Under the pieces are notes generated by a model. It was not told the DNA's origin. It worked only from the letters and a program-made list of their open reading frames with translations, and ran no database searches. This document shows positions 32,281 to 43,866 of a stretch of DNA of 64,000 bases, in pieces (within the stretch, counting starts at the first letter, position 1; the number at the start of each line of letters is the position of its first letter). Position numbers and translations under genes: made by a program. This DNA is from Micromonospora chersina (GTDB taxonomy: Bacteria; Actinomycetota; Actinomycetes; Mycobacteriales; Micromonosporaceae), in NCBI RefSeq assembly GCF_900091475.1, contig NZ_FMIB01000002.1, positions 930,001-994,000 on the forward strand, written 5' to 3'.

Positions 32281-34161
32281 TCAGGGCACCATCCAGCTCA
32301 GGACCGGGGAAGCCTGGAGGGCGACCAGCACGCACATGAACAGCAGCAGCACGAGGCTCCAGCCGAACACCTTCCGGAAGATCTCCCCCTCCCGCCCGGC
32401 CATGCCGACCGCGCCGGCGGCGATCGCCAGGTTCTGCGGGCTGATCATCTTGCCCAGCACCCCGCCGGACGAGTTGGCCGCGGCCAGCAGCAGCGGGTCC
32501 AGTCCGGCCCGGGCCGCCGTCTGCACCTGCAACGCGCCGAACAGCGCGTTGGCGGAGGTGTCCGAGCCGGTCACCGCGACGCCGATCCAGCCGAGGATCG
32601 CCGACAGGAAGACGAACGCCCCGCCGGCCGCGGCGAGGAACGCGCCGAGGGTGTTGGTCTGGCCGGACTGGTTCATCACGTACGCCAGGGCGAGCACCGC
32701 CATCACGGTGACGATCGCGTAGCGCAGCTCGGCGTAGGTGCGGCCGTAGGCGCGCAGCGCCCGGCCTGCGGAGACCCGCAGCACCAGCGCGGTCAGGAGG
32801 CCGGCGAGGATCATCAGGGTGCCCGCGGCGGGCAGCCAGTTGAGGGTGAACGTCATCGAGGACAGCGGCTTGCCGTTGCCGCCCAGGAGGTCCAGCCCCG
32901 GCCAGGCGAACTTCACCGTCCACGGCTCCTCCGCCAGAGCCGTCTTCACCGCGCCGAGGTTGGCGATGGAGAAGATCGCAATGATGATCAGGTAGGGCGC
33001 GTACGCCCGGGCGATCTCGGCCGGGGTGTCCGCGATCCGCCGGCCGCCCGCCGTGGCGGCGCGCACCTGGTCGGTGGGTCGCGGCTCCAGGTCGTCGTCG
33101 CCGCGGTGCCGCCCGGGAGCAGTCTCGTCGATGCGCGGATCACCCGGCGGGGTCTGTCCGCCGGAGCCGCCCAGTGCGGGGGCGGCGGTGCTGGTCGTGT
33201 CGGAGCGGGTGCCCGCGGCGGCGCGGACCGCGCCGGGGCCGGCCAGCTCCGCGGCGACTGCCCCGCGGGCGGCCGGCACCGCGGCGGTCTCCGGCTCGCG
33301 GCCGAGGTCGGCGGGGGTGACCGGGCGCCAGACGCGGACCAGCAGCACCACGGCGGCGGCCGAGACCAGCGCGGCGACGATGTCGGTGAGCGGCACGGAG
33401 ATGTAGTTCGCCGCGACGAACTGCGCGAGGCCGAAGCTCACACCGGCGACCAGCGCGGCCGGCCAGGTCTGGCGGATGCCGCGCCGTCCGTCGACCAGGG
33501 CCACCAGCATCAGGGGTACGACCACCGCGAGGATCGGGGTCTGCCGGCCGACCATCGCGCCGAGGGTGTCGACGGTGAGCCGGGGGTCGGGGTTGGCGCC
33601 ACTGCTGACGCTGGCCAGCGTGACGATCGGGGTGGCGAGCGCACCGAAGGCCACCGGCGCGGTGTTGGCCAGCAGCGACACGGAGGCGGCGTGGATCGGG
33701 CGGAACCCGAGCGCCATCAGCATCACCACGGTGATCGCCACCGGCGTGCCGAAGCCCGCGAGGGCCTCCAGCAGCGCACCGAAGCAGAACGCGATGATGA
33801 TCGCCTGGATACGCATGTCCGGGCTGACCCGTTCGAAGGAGCGGCGCAGCACATCGAAGTGTCCGCTCTCGACGGTGAGGTTGTAGACCCAGATCGCGTT
33901 GATGACGATCCAGAGGATGGGGAAGAAGCCGAAGGCGGCGCCCTCGGTGGCCGAGAGCACGGCCTGCCCGATCGGCATGGCGTAGACGGCGATGGCCACG
34001 ATCAGGGCGACCGCGAGGGAGATCACGCCGGCCAACCAGGCCTTGACCTTCATGACGCCGAGCAGGACGAAGAGGGTGAGCAGGGGTAGGACCGCGAAGA
34101 TGGCCGAGAGCGCGACGGAGTCACCGACGGGATCGGTGACGACTGTGAACTGGTCGAACAT
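32281..34161 (-). CDS. lldP: L-lactate permease family transporter, likely glycolate/lactate uptake
   Basis: A 626-residue LctP-family membrane protein with about 12-13 helices. Family motifs are GAAFGFFPILWIVINAIWVYNLTVESG, LLEALAGFGTPVAITVVMLMALGF and NSSGGVLGKMISPQNLAIAAGAVG. An unusually long hydrophilic Pro/Ala/Arg-rich loop (about 33,040-33,330) interrupts the middle. E. coli homologues LldP and GlcA carry both lactate and glycolate by proton symport. It is the last gene of the glycolate operon, 59 bp after glcF, which favours glycolate as the in vivo substrate. Confidence 0.9.
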   Translation of the reverse strand: MFDQFTVVTDPVGDSVALSAIFAVLPLLTLFVLLGVMKVKAWLAGVISLAVALIVAIAVYAMPIGQAVLSATEGAAFGFFPILWIVINAIWVYNLTVESGHFDVLRRSFERVSPDMRIQAIIIAFCFGALLEALAGFGTPVAITVVMLMALGFRPIHAASVSLLANTAPVAFGALATPIVTLASVSSGANPDPRLTVDTLGAMVGRQTPILAVVVPLMLVALVDGRRGIRQTWPAALVAGVSFGLAQFVAANYISVPLTDIVAALVSAAAVVLLVRVWRPVTPADLGREPETAAVPAARGAVAAELAGPGAVRAAAGTRSDTTSTAAPALGGSGGQTPPGDPRIDETAPGRHRGDDDLEPRPTDQVRAATAGGRRIADTPAEIARAYAPYLIIIAIFSIANLGAVKTALAEEPWTVKFAWPGLDLLGGNGKPLSSMTFTLNWLPAAGTLMILAGLLTALVLRVSAGRALRAYGRTYAELRYAIVTVMAVLALAYVMNQSGQTNTLGAFLAAAGGAFVFLSAILGWIGVAVTGSDTSANALFGALQVQTAARAGLDPLLLAAANSSGGVLGKMISPQNLAIAAGAVGMAGREGEIFRKVFGWSLVLLLFMCVLVALQASPVLSWMVP

Positions 34162-34220
34162 GGGTCACCTCGACGCTGTGGGGGGGGGACGGGGGTCAGC
34201 GGTGACGGTGGATCCCGCCG

Positions 34221-35642
34221 TCAGGACGGGGTTCGGTGGTGCAGCAGCTCCTCGGCCCCTCGTCCGCGGATCGAGGCGTCGAGGACCTGGGCGGTGTGTG
34301 CCAGCGCGATGTCGCCGCCGGCGCGGGTCACCGAGGCGGCGACCTGCATCAGGCAACCGGGGTTGGCGGTGACGAGCAGCCCCGCCCCGGTGGCCAGTAC
34401 GGTGCGGGCCTTGCGGTCGCCGAGTTCCGCGGCCGGCCCGGGGTGGAGGAGGTTCCAGATGCCCGCCGACCCGCAGCAGATCTCCGGATCGGCGATCTCG
34501 CGCAGCACCAGCCCGGGGATGTCGCGCAGCAGCCGGCGGGGCTGCGCGCGGACGCCCTGGGCGTGGGCCAGGTGGCAGGCGTCGTGGTAGGCGACCGTCA
34601 CCGGTAGCGGGTGCCGGGTGGCGACCGGGCCGAGCTCGACCAGCACCTCGGAGAGGTCGCGGACCCTGCCGGCGAAGTCGGCGGCGAGCGCGGCGTACCG
34701 GGGGTCGTCGCGGAGCAGGTCGCCGTACTCCTTGAGGGTGGAGCCGCAGCCGGCGGCGTTGACCACGAAATAGTCGATGCCGGCGGCGGCGAACGTGTCC
34801 ACCATCCGGCGGGCGAAGCGGCGCGCCTCCTCCTCCCGTCCGTTGTGCACGCTCAGCGCCCCGCAGCAGCCCTGCCGGTCGGGCAGGATCACCACCTCGC
34901 AGCCCTCGGCGGCGAGCACCCGGGCGGTGGCGGCGTTCACCTCGGGAAAGAAGGCGTCCTGCACGCAGCCGGTCAGCATGCCGACCACGGCCCGCCGGGT
35001 GCCGACGGCGGCCACCCGCTGCGGCGGGCGGGCGGCCCGGCCGAGCCGGGGTGCGAGGGACTCCACCGTCGCCAGGGTGGGTGCGAGCCGGCGCAGCAGC
35101 CCGCTGCGGCGGACCAGCCGGGGCAGGCCGGTGGCCTGGTACGCCCGCAGTGGCCCGCGCAGCAGCCGCAGACGCCTCCGGTACGGGAAGAGCGCGAAGA
35201 TCGCCGCCCGCAGCGCCCGTTCCCGGGGACTGCGGCGGTGCCGGCGTTCGACCTGCTGCCGGGTGGCCTCGATGAGGCGGTCGTACTGGACGCCGGAGGG
35301 GCAGGCGGTCACGCAGGACATGCAGCCGAGGCAGCGGTCGTAGTGGGTGACCATGGAGTCGGTGAGCGGCTCGCCCTCGAGGCCCTGCTTCATGAGGTAG
35401 ATCCGCCCGCGCGGCGAGTCCATCTCCTCGCCCCAGAGCACATAGGTCGGGCAGGTGGGCAGGCAGAAGCCGCAGTGCACGCAGTCCGCGACCAGCTCGG
35501 CGGACGGCGGGTGGTGCTCGTCGAAGGCACCGAGGCCGGGTGGCTGGGCGGCAGCGCCGAGCACGTCCCGGGGACCGCTGGCGGGCCGGCTGCCGCCGGG
35601 TGAGGTGACCGGGGTCGGGCCGGGCTGCTGGGGGATGCTCAT
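34221..35642 (-). CDS. glcF: Glycolate oxidase iron-sulfur subunit
   Basis: A 473-residue GlcF protein. Two 4Fe-4S motifs lie near the N-terminus ([14 protein letters not shown] at about residues 54-67 and [14 protein letters not shown] about 50 later), followed by two cysteine-rich CCG domains ([11 protein letters not shown] and [10 protein letters not shown]). It passes electrons from the flavin subunits toward the quinone pool at the membrane. Its ATG shares one base with the glcE stop (TGATG). Confidence 0.93.
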   Translation of the reverse strand: MSIPQQPGPTPVTSPGGSRPASGPRDVLGAAAQPPGLGAFDEHHPPSAELVADCVHCGFCLPTCPTYVLWGEEMDSPRGRIYLMKQGLEGEPLTDSMVTHYDRCLGCMSCVTACPSGVQYDRLIEATRQQVERRHRRSPRERALRAAIFALFPYRRRLRLLRGPLRAYQATGLPRLVRRSGLLRRLAPTLATVESLAPRLGRAARPPQRVAAVGTRRAVVGMLTGCVQDAFFPEVNAATARVLAAEGCEVVILPDRQGCCGALSVHNGREEEARRFARRMVDTFAAAGIDYFVVNAAGCGSTLKEYGDLLRDDPRYAALAADFAGRVRDLSEVLVELGPVATRHPLPVTVAYHDACHLAHAQGVRAQPRRLLRDIPGLVLREIADPEICCGSAGIWNLLHPGPAAELGDRKARTVLATGAGLLVTANPGCLMQVAASVTRAGGDIALAHTAQVLDASIRGRGAEELLHHRTPS

Positions 35643-36889
35643 CAGATCCCTCCCACGAATCGGCCGGGCGCCAGTCGGGAGTCCGGATCGAAGCGCTGCT
35701 TGACCCGGCGCATCAGTTCCAGGCCGTGGACCGGTCCCCACAGGTCGACCCGGTCCCGCACGGGCGCGGGTGCGGTGAGCACGACCGTGTGCCCGCCCAC
35801 GGCGGCGGTGGTCGCCCGGAGCGCGTCCACCAGGCCGGCGACCCGCTCCGGGTGGGATGCGCCGGGCAGGCCGGCGTACAGGACACCGACGCCGGCCGAT
35901 CCGCGCAGCGACAGCGGCAGGTCGTGCCTGTCGGCCGCCGCGCGGGCATCGCTGAGCAGCCGGGGTACGCCGGACAGCGCGGCGGTCAGCTTCAGTCCGA
36001 CGTCCCCGTCCCGCCACGGGTAGCGTGCCCAGCCCTCGGGCGGCTGGTCGGCGTCGGTGGCGTCGGCGCCGAGCAGTCGGCGGGCCGCGGCGGTCCGGGC
36101 GGCCACCCCGGCCGGGGTGCCCTCCAGCAGCACGGTGACCGTCGCTCGTCCGCCGGCCGGCGCGTCCACCTCCAGCGCGGTGGGGACGAGCTGAGCCGCC
36201 CGTACCGTGGCGGCCAGGCGTCCGGCCTCGGCCGGGTCGTCCACGGCGCGGGAGACGTAGGCGACGGTGGCGGGCAGCGGGTGCAGCCGGAACGCGCACT
36301 CGGTGATCAGCCCCAGCGTGCCGTACGCGCCGGTGACCAGCTTGCCCAGGTCGTAGCCGGCGACGTTCTTGACCACCTTGCCGCCGGCGTGCGCCACCAC
36401 CCCGTCCGCACGCACCAGGGTGACCCCGATGAGCAGGTCGCGGACCGTTCCGTAGAGCATCCGGCGCGGGCCGCTGGTGTTGGCGGCGACTGCGCCGCCG
36501 ACGGTGCCGCCGGGCAGCGGTGCGTCGAGGGCGAGCTGCTGCCCGGCGCCGGCCAGGGTGCCCGGCAGCTCGTCGAGGCGGGTGCCGGCCCGGACCACGG
36601 TGATCAGGTCGCCGGCGGCGTGCTCGGCCACTCCGGTCAGGGCGGTGGTGTCGAGGATCAGGTCGAGTCGACGGGGTGGGCTCCCCCAGTCCTGCTTCGT
36701 GCCGCCGCCGCGGAACGTGACGGCCAGGTCGAGCGCGGCCGCCGCGCGCAGCAGGGAGGCGGCCTGGCCGGTGTCGCGGGGCGCCGCGACGTAGCGGGCC
36801 GGCACCCCGGCGATGCTGTCGTGCTCGCCGGCGGTGCGGACGGCCTCGGCGGCGGTACGGAGCTGGTCGAGGGTCCGATCGGCGGGCAT
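35642..36889 (-). CDS. glcE: Glycolate oxidase FAD-binding subunit
   Basis: A 415-residue PCMH-type flavoprotein with VTFRGGGTKQDWG, DAPLPGGTVGGAVAANTSGPRR and GGKVVKNVAGYDLGKLVTGAYGTLGLI, typical of GlcE. It lacks the C-terminal domain of GlcD, as expected. It is one-base coupled to glcD upstream and to glcF downstream. It works with GlcD and GlcF to oxidise glycolate to glyoxylate. Confidence 0.93.
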   Translation of the reverse strand: MPADRTLDQLRTAAEAVRTAGEHDSIAGVPARYVAAPRDTGQAASLLRAAAALDLAVTFRGGGTKQDWGSPPRRLDLILDTTALTGVAEHAAGDLITVVRAGTRLDELPGTLAGAGQQLALDAPLPGGTVGGAVAANTSGPRRMLYGTVRDLLIGVTLVRADGVVAHAGGKVVKNVAGYDLGKLVTGAYGTLGLITECAFRLHPLPATVAYVSRAVDDPAEAGRLAATVRAAQLVPTALEVDAPAGGRATVTVLLEGTPAGVAARTAAARRLLGADATDADQPPEGWARYPWRDGDVGLKLTAALSGVPRLLSDARAAADRHDLPLSLRGSAGVGVLYAGLPGASHPERVAGLVDALRATTAAVGGHTVVLTAPAPVRDRVDLWGPVHGLELMRRVKQRFDPDSRLAPGRFVGGI

Positions 36890-38361
36890 CAGAACACCTC
36901 CGCCAGGCCGGCCTCCTGCGCCGGGTGGACCCCCTTGTGTCGGCCCGGCACCTCGCCGCAGAGGCGGGGTGTCGGGAAGACCTTGCCCGGGTTGGCCAGC
37001 CCGTCCGGGTCGAACGCGCAGCGCAGCAGCTGCATCGTGTCCAGGTCGTCGTCGGTGAACATGCGGGGCATGTACCTGGCCTTGTCCATACCCACGCCGT
37101 GCTCCCCGGTGATCGAGCCGCCGTGGGTGATGCAGAGGTCGAGGATCGCGCCGGAGACCTCCTCGGCGCGGACGGTCTCGCCGTCGACGGCGGCGTCGAA
37201 GAGGACCAGCGGGTGCAGGTTGCCGTCGCCGGCGTGGAAGACGTTCGCCACCCGGATGCCGCGCTCGGCGGAGAGCTCGCCGATGCGGCGCAGCACCTCC
37301 GGCAGGGCGGTCCGCGGGATCACCCCGTCCTGAACGATGTAGTCGGGGCTGATCCGCCCGACGGCGGCGAACGCGGACTTGCGGCCCTTCCAGAACAGCG
37401 CCCGCTCGGCGTCGTCGGCGGCGATCCGGATCTCGAACGCCCGGTTCTCCCGGCACAGGCTCTCCACCTGCGCGAACTGGGCGGCGACCTCCGGTTCCGG
37501 CCCGTCCAGCTCGACGATGAGCACCGCCCCGGCGCCGGGCGGGTAACCACAGTGGACCGCCGCCTCGGCCGCCTCGATGGCCAGGGCGTCCATCATCTCC
37601 ACCGCCGCCGGCACCACTCCGGCCGCGATGATCGCCGAGGTGGCCGCGCCGGCCTGGTCGGTCGTCTGGAACGCGGCGAGCAGGGTGCGCACCGACTCGG
37701 GCAGCCGGGTCAGCCGGACGGTCACCTCGGTGGCGATGCCGAGGGTGCCCTCGGAGCCGACGAACGCGCCGAGCAGGTCGTAGCCGGGGGCGTCGGGGGC
37801 GCGGCCGCCGAGGCGTACCCGGTCGCCGTCCGGGGTGACCAGCTCGACGCCGAGGACGTGGTTGGTGGTGAAGCCGTACTTGAGGCAGTGGGCGCCGCCC
37901 GAGTTCTCCGCGACGTTGCCCCCGATGGAGCAGATCTGCTGGCTGGACGGGTCCGGCGCGTAGTAGTGGCCGTGTGGGGTGGCGGCGCGGGTGATCGCCA
38001 GGTTGATGACGCCTGGCTGCACGACCGCCCGCTCGTCGTCGGGGGCGATCTCCAGGATGTCCCGCATCCGGGAGGTGACCACGAGGACGCCGTCGGCGCG
38101 GGGCAGGGCGCCGCCGGAGAGCCCGGTGCCGGAGCCGCGGGCCACGAACGGCGTACCGGCGGCGACGCAGGCCCGCACGACGGCGGCGCACTGTTCCGCG
38201 TCGGCCGGGAGCGCCACCAGCGCGGGGATCACCTTGTACTGGGCCAGCCCGTCGCACTCGTAGGTGCGTAGCTGCTGCCGGTCGCTGATCACCCGGTCGG
38301 CGCCGATGGCGGCCCGCAGGGCGGCGGCGAGAGCGTCGAGGTCCGTCGTGGTCCTGCTCAT
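36889..38361 (-). CDS. glcD: Glycolate oxidase catalytic FAD subunit
   Basis: A 490-residue FAD-linked oxidase of the GlcD/D-lactate dehydrogenase family. It shows VARGSGTGLSGGALP, SIGGNVAENSGGAHCLKYG, VGSEGTLGIATEVTVRL and a C-terminal metal/substrate HAGDGNLHP plus GEHGVGMDKARYM block. I use the ATG at 38361, behind GGTGGAGG; a GTG at 38373 is also in frame. It starts 25 bp after malate synthase. With glcE and glcF it forms a three-subunit glycolate dehydrogenase. Confidence 0.94.
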   Translation of the reverse strand: MSRTTTDLDALAAALRAAIGADRVISDRQQLRTYECDGLAQYKVIPALVALPADAEQCAAVVRACVAAGTPFVARGSGTGLSGGALPRADGVLVVTSRMRDILEIAPDDERAVVQPGVINLAITRAATPHGHYYAPDPSSQQICSIGGNVAENSGGAHCLKYGFTTNHVLGVELVTPDGDRVRLGGRAPDAPGYDLLGAFVGSEGTLGIATEVTVRLTRLPESVRTLLAAFQTTDQAGAATSAIIAAGVVPAAVEMMDALAIEAAEAAVHCGYPPGAGAVLIVELDGPEPEVAAQFAQVESLCRENRAFEIRIAADDAERALFWKGRKSAFAAVGRISPDYIVQDGVIPRTALPEVLRRIGELSAERGIRVANVFHAGDGNLHPLVLFDAAVDGETVRAEEVSGAILDLCITHGGSITGEHGVGMDKARYMPRMFTDDDLDTMQLLRCAFDPDGLANPGKVFPTPRLCGEVPGRHKGVHPAQEAGLAEVF

Positions 38362-38386
38362 CGCCGCCTCCACCGTCGGTCGTCGG

Positions 38387-39970
<1,584 letters not shown>

Positions 39971-40137
39971 CGACTCGCTCCTCACCGTGAGATGTGTCGC
40001 GATCTATCCGGCGGCGCTCCTGCCGACTGTAGTTCTCCCTGCTCATGGCCGCGAGTTGAGCGGCGGCACAGTGGCCGGGAACGGTCGGTCCACTGCGGCG
40101 AGCGGCGCCTGACGAACGGCGAGCGGTCGGGTCCGGC

Positions 40138-40761
40138 TCACCGCACCACGGCGTACCGCACATGAACGGCATACGGTGAGTGGTGGACCGAAACGATTTT
40201 GAGGTCGACGTCGCGGTCGAAGCCCTCGAAGAGCCGCTTCCCTCGGCCGAGGACGACCGGGGCGGTGGTGATGCCGAGCTCGTCGACCACTCCCGCCATG
40301 AGCGCCTGCCGGATGATGTCGGCGCCCCCGCCGATGGCGACGCCGCCGTCCCCGGCCGCCCGCCGGGCCGCCGCCAGCGCTTCCTCGAACCCGTCGACCA
40401 TGAGGAAACCGGTGCTCGGGTCGGGCTGGTCCGCGGTCCGGTGGGTGAGCACGACCATGGTGCCGCCGAACGGGTTCCGGCCGCCCCAGGCGCCGGCGCT
40501 GTCGTACATGCCGCGGCCGCACAGGCCGGCGCTCGTTCCGTCCAGCAGCGCGTCGAAGTACGCACGGTCGGCGTCGGTCATGCCGGCGCCGGGTTCGCGT
40601 TCCGTCTCGTAGGTCCACGGGCCGCCCATCACCCAGTAGTGGAGCCGCTCGCCGCCGATGCCGAGCCCCTGGCCCTCGTGATCGTCGGGACCGGTGACGT
40701 AGCCGTCCAGTGACACGGTGGTGCCGGCCTTCACGGGGCCGTGCCGTTCGGTGGTGCTCAT
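40138..40761 (-). CDS. Dihydrofolate reductase family (RibD C-terminal domain) protein
   Basis: A 207-residue reductase-fold protein with GTTVSLDGYVTGPDD at the N-terminus and an IGGGADIIRQALMAGVVDELGITTAPVVLGRGKRLF C-terminal block, typical of the RibD_C family. Many such proteins have no known substrate. Its ATG overlaps the stop of the upstream hydrolase by four bases, so the two form an operon. Confidence 0.88.
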   Translation of the reverse strand: MSTTERHGPVKAGTTVSLDGYVTGPDDHEGQGLGIGGERLHYWVMGGPWTYETEREPGAGMTDADRAYFDALLDGTSAGLCGRGMYDSAGAWGGRNPFGGTMVVLTHRTADQPDPSTGFLMVDGFEEALAAARRAAGDGGVAIGGGADIIRQALMAGVVDELGITTAPVVLGRGKRLFEGFDRDVDLKIVSVHHSPYAVHVRYAVVR

Positions 40762-41672
40762 GGTTCCTCCTCTGACCAGCGGTGCAGCACGGCGGCCAAC
40801 TGGGCCAGGGCGACATGGGCGGCGTCGAACAGGGCCAGCTTCCGCGGGAAGTTGTGGATGAGTCCCTGGTACCGGACCGCGGTGACGGGAACGCCGGCCG
40901 CCAGCAGCCCGGCGGCGTACCGCTCCCCCTCGGCGGACAACAGGTCGAGCTCGGCGGTGATGACCACGGCCGGCGGCAGGCCGGTGAGGTCGGCCCGCAG
41001 CGGGTCCAGGTCCGGCTGCGTACGGTCCACGCCGGCTGGGGCGAACGCGTCCCAGAAGAACGCCATCTCCTCCCGGTCCAGGCCGTACTCGTCCAGCGCC
41101 GGGTAGTCGGCCATGGGGTCGATGACGGGGCAGACGAGGAGCTGGCCGGCGAGCTGGATCCCGGCGTCCCGGGCACGCCGGGCGGTCACCGCCGCCAGGT
41201 GCCCTCCGGAGGAGTCACCGGCCACGGCAGTCCGGCGTGGGTCGAGGCCGTGCCGGGGCGCTTCCGGCCCGCGCAGCCAGGTCAGCGCGCGCACCATGTC
41301 GTCCACCGGCGCCGGGTACGGATGCTCCGGGGCGAGCCGGTAGTCCACGGAGAGCACGGCCCAGCCGGACGCGGCCGCCAGGTGCCGGCACAGCCCGTCG
41401 TGGGTGTCCACGCCGCCCATCACCCAGCCTCCGCCGTGCGCGTAGAGGACCACCGGCAGCGCGTCGTCATCCCCGTCGCGGTAGAGGCGGGCGGGCACGC
41501 CGCCCGCGTCGACGATCGCCACGGACCGGATCGCCGGGCCACCGCCCACCTCGGCGGGCGTCGCCTGGATCATGCTGAGCCGTGCCGCCGTCAGGTTCGC
41601 CCGGGTGAGCGGGACACGCTGCTGGACTTGCATCGCCGCCCGCGCCTGCGGGTGGAGCCGGCTGGGGTCCAC
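40758..41672 (-). CDS. Alpha/beta hydrolase, HSL-type esterase
   Basis: A 304-residue esterase of the hormone-sensitive-lipase group. The oxyanion-hole motif is HGGGW, the nucleophile serine sits in GDSSGG, and the catalytic Asp and His are expected near DLLSAEGERYA and GLIHNF. The GTG at 41672 (VDPSRLHPQARA) is the most sensible start; the frame continues upstream into the divergent PIG-L gene. Ribosome-site evidence is modest. It is co-translated with the RibD-type reductase. Confidence 0.88.
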   Translation of the reverse strand: MDPSRLHPQARAAMQVQQRVPLTRANLTAARLSMIQATPAEVGGGPAIRSVAIVDAGGVPARLYRDGDDDALPVVLYAHGGGWVMGGVDTHDGLCRHLAAASGWAVLSVDYRLAPEHPYPAPVDDMVRALTWLRGPEAPRHGLDPRRTAVAGDSSGGHLAAVTARRARDAGIQLAGQLLVCPVIDPMADYPALDEYGLDREEMAFFWDAFAPAGVDRTQPDLDPLRADLTGLPPAVVITAELDLLSAEGERYAAGLLAAGVPVTAVRYQGLIHNFPRKLALFDAAHVALAQLAAVLHRWSEEEP

Positions 41673-41736
41673 CCGGTCAGTATCACCGGCCCGGCGGAGG
41701 TCGGTGTTGCCGACACGGCGGTACCGGGCGGAAGAG

Positions 41737-42513
41737 GTGGCCGTTACGTTCGGGATCGTGGACGAGCTGCTGCCGGCACTGCCGGAGGACTGGGACCGCT
41801 GTCTCGCGGTGGTCGCACACCCCGACGACATCGAGTACGGCGCGGCCTCGGCCATCGCCCGCTGGACCGCGCAGGGCAAGCAGGTCACCTATCTCCTGGC
41901 CACCCGGGGCGAGGCGGGAATCGACGCGATGCACCCGGACCAGGCGGGGCCGTTGCGCGAGGAGGAGGAGCGCGCCGGGGCCCGCGAGGTCGGCGTACAC
42001 GTCGTGGAGTTCCTCGACCACCGCGACGGCGTCGTCGAGTACGGTCCGGGCCTGCGCCGCGACATCGTGCGGGCGATCCGCCGGCACCGGCCCGAGGTGA
42101 TCGTCTCGGGCGCCTTCACCGTCCGCATGGTGGGCGGTATGACGAACCAGGCCGACCACCGGGCGGTGGGACTGGCCACGCTGGACGCCGCCCGCGACGC
42201 CGGCAACCGCTGGATCTTCCCGGAACTGGTGGACGAGGGGCTGCCGCCCTGGGGCGGCGTGCGCTACGTCTGCTTCGGCGGCGCCGAACGCCCCACGCAC
42301 GGCGTGGACGTCACCGGCGAGCCGTTGCGGCGCGGCATCGCCTCGCTGGCCGCGCACGCCGAATACACCCAGGGCCTGGGAGTGGCCGGACCGGAACCCG
42401 GGCCGTTCCTGACCTGGGCGGCCCGCCAGGGCGGGCCGGCGCTGGGCGTGGAGGCGGCGGTCCTGTTCGACGTGCATGCCCTCGCCTTCGAGGGCCCGCC
42501 ACCCCGGCTCTGA
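41737..42513 (+). CDS. PIG-L family deacetylase
   Basis: A 258-residue zinc deacetylase of the LmbE/PIG-L fold with the AHPDD metal motif at about residues 29-33 and a second metal His in NQADHRAVG. Relatives include MshB and Mca of mycothiol metabolism, but the sequence here is too general to assign a substrate. The start is uncertain: GTG 41737 has a weak GCGGAAGA just upstream, and GTG 41758 is an alternative. It is divergent from the HSL-type esterase. Confidence 0.85.
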   Translation: MAVTFGIVDELLPALPEDWDRCLAVVAHPDDIEYGAASAIARWTAQGKQVTYLLATRGEAGIDAMHPDQAGPLREEEERAGAREVGVHVVEFLDHRDGVVEYGPGLRRDIVRAIRRHRPEVIVSGAFTVRMVGGMTNQADHRAVGLATLDAARDAGNRWIFPELVDEGLPPWGGVRYVCFGGAERPTHGVDVTGEPLRRGIASLAAHAEYTQGLGVAGPEPGPFLTWAARQGGPALGVEAAVLFDVHALAFEGPPPRL

Positions 42514-42653
42514 GCCCAGCCGGACCTCCGGCGAGCGAATCTGGGGCACGTGTGGGCCACGCGTCGGTGACGAGTTCCTTCAGCCGGTCGACGCCTGCCT
42601 GCCGCAGGCGCGGCATGACCAGGGGCGTCCGCACCGCCGGCCGATGCGGCGGC

Positions 42654-43859
42654 TCACTCAGGAAGATCCGGCGAGGGATCGGGTAGCCGCGGCGACCGTG
42701 GCGGGAACAGACGGCGGGTGCGCCGGACGGGCCGGTCGTGGTCGGGAACGGCTTCGTCGAGTCCGGCGGTCAGGTCGGCGAGCTCTTGGCCGTTGGTCCA
42801 CGGAGGTGGCTCATCAGGATTCGACGGCGGCGGTTCGGCCTGCGACACCTGCTCGCTGGCCGGCTCGTACACGGTGATCGGCTCGTCGGGTGGACGAGAC
42901 GGCTCAGGTACCGGCTCCGGAACGAAATCGGGATCGAGGCGCTTGATCGCGCTGGTCAGGCGCGCGAGTTCGTTGGACAGCGACGTGATGACAGCGATCG
43001 GGTCGATCTCGCTGCTCGGCCAATCCCCGCCCAGGCGCGCCTCCACCGCCTCCGGCTCGTACATCTCCTCGATGATGCGCAGGTAGAGCTCATTCGGATT
43101 GGGTAGTTCGACGATCTGGCGGAGCGCGTTGCGGCGGCCCGCCGACTCCAACTCGAAGGTGCCGTAGTTCAGGAGCCGGCCTGCCGGTGTCTGGTTGTAT
43201 CTCATGTCGACGACCCGCAGCAGCGGCATCATCCCGACCCTGCGGAAGAACAGGCCCTCGGTGACCATCAGACGCTTGTTGGTCACGACGAACCGACCCA
43301 CGTACCAAGCCAGGACGCGGTGCGCCGTCAGCAGGACGGCGAGCGCCACGACCGCGACAATCGCCCATGTCTGGTACTGAGGCTTGATGCGTTCCGTGAC
43401 CGCCCACACGCCGAGGACGGCGTAGCTGACGACGATCGCGATTCTCTTGACCGGGTGGATCCAGTGGCGTCGCCATTCGCCCCGGAACCGTTCGGTGGGG
43501 AACAGGTATCGGGCCACCGCGCGTGTCGGCTCGTCCTCCAGGGGCAGGATCCGCCGGCTGCCGAGCAGGTCCGCCGGGTCATTCGCGCGCTCCGGCTCGC
43601 CGACGACCAGATGACGCAGCCGGGTCAGCAGCGCGGTGCCGAGGAAACCAAGGCCGGTGCCGAGCTTCAACAACTTGCCCGGCCGGTCGTTGATGACGGC
43701 GGCGAGTTCCTCGGCGCGGATCTCCGCTCGCTGGAGGTTCTGATACCGAAGGCGCGCCGACCACGTGGCCAGGAGGCGGCCCAGCCACGGTGACACGTCG
43801 GTCATCTCGTTGACCACGAGCCCCAACACGATCGCGAGGACGATCTCCAGCGAGCCCAT
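42654..43859 (-). CDS. Membrane protein with bacterial PH domain
   Basis: A 401-residue protein. It has an N-terminal helix (MGSLEIVLAIVLGLVV), a hydrophobic pair around 43,280-43,470 (IAIVVSYAVLGVWAV and AIVAVVALAVLLTAHRVLA), then a bPH-type domain starting FVVTNKRLMVTEGLFFRRVGMMPLLRVVDMRYNQT. The C-terminal third is Pro/Glu-rich and low in complexity. Function is unknown; PH-like domains often mediate membrane-associated assembly or stress responses. It begins 8 bp after the PadR stop and is surely co-transcribed with it. Confidence 0.85.
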   Translation of the reverse strand: MGSLEIVLAIVLGLVVNEMTDVSPWLGRLLATWSARLRYQNLQRAEIRAEELAAVINDRPGKLLKLGTGLGFLGTALLTRLRHLVVGEPERANDPADLLGSRRILPLEDEPTRAVARYLFPTERFRGEWRRHWIHPVKRIAIVVSYAVLGVWAVTERIKPQYQTWAIVAVVALAVLLTAHRVLAWYVGRFVVTNKRLMVTEGLFFRRVGMMPLLRVVDMRYNQTPAGRLLNYGTFELESAGRRNALRQIVELPNPNELYLRIIEEMYEPEAVEARLGGDWPSSEIDPIAVITSLSNELARLTSAIKRLDPDFVPEPVPEPSRPPDEPITVYEPASEQVSQAEPPPSNPDEPPPWTNGQELADLTAGLDEAVPDHDRPVRRTRRLFPPRSPRLPDPSPDLPE

Positions 43860-43866
43860 CGACGAA

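Noticed and set aside
40782..42686. 634-codon plus-strand frame spanning the esterase and PIG-L genes
   Set aside because: Shadow of two recognisable genes on different strands.
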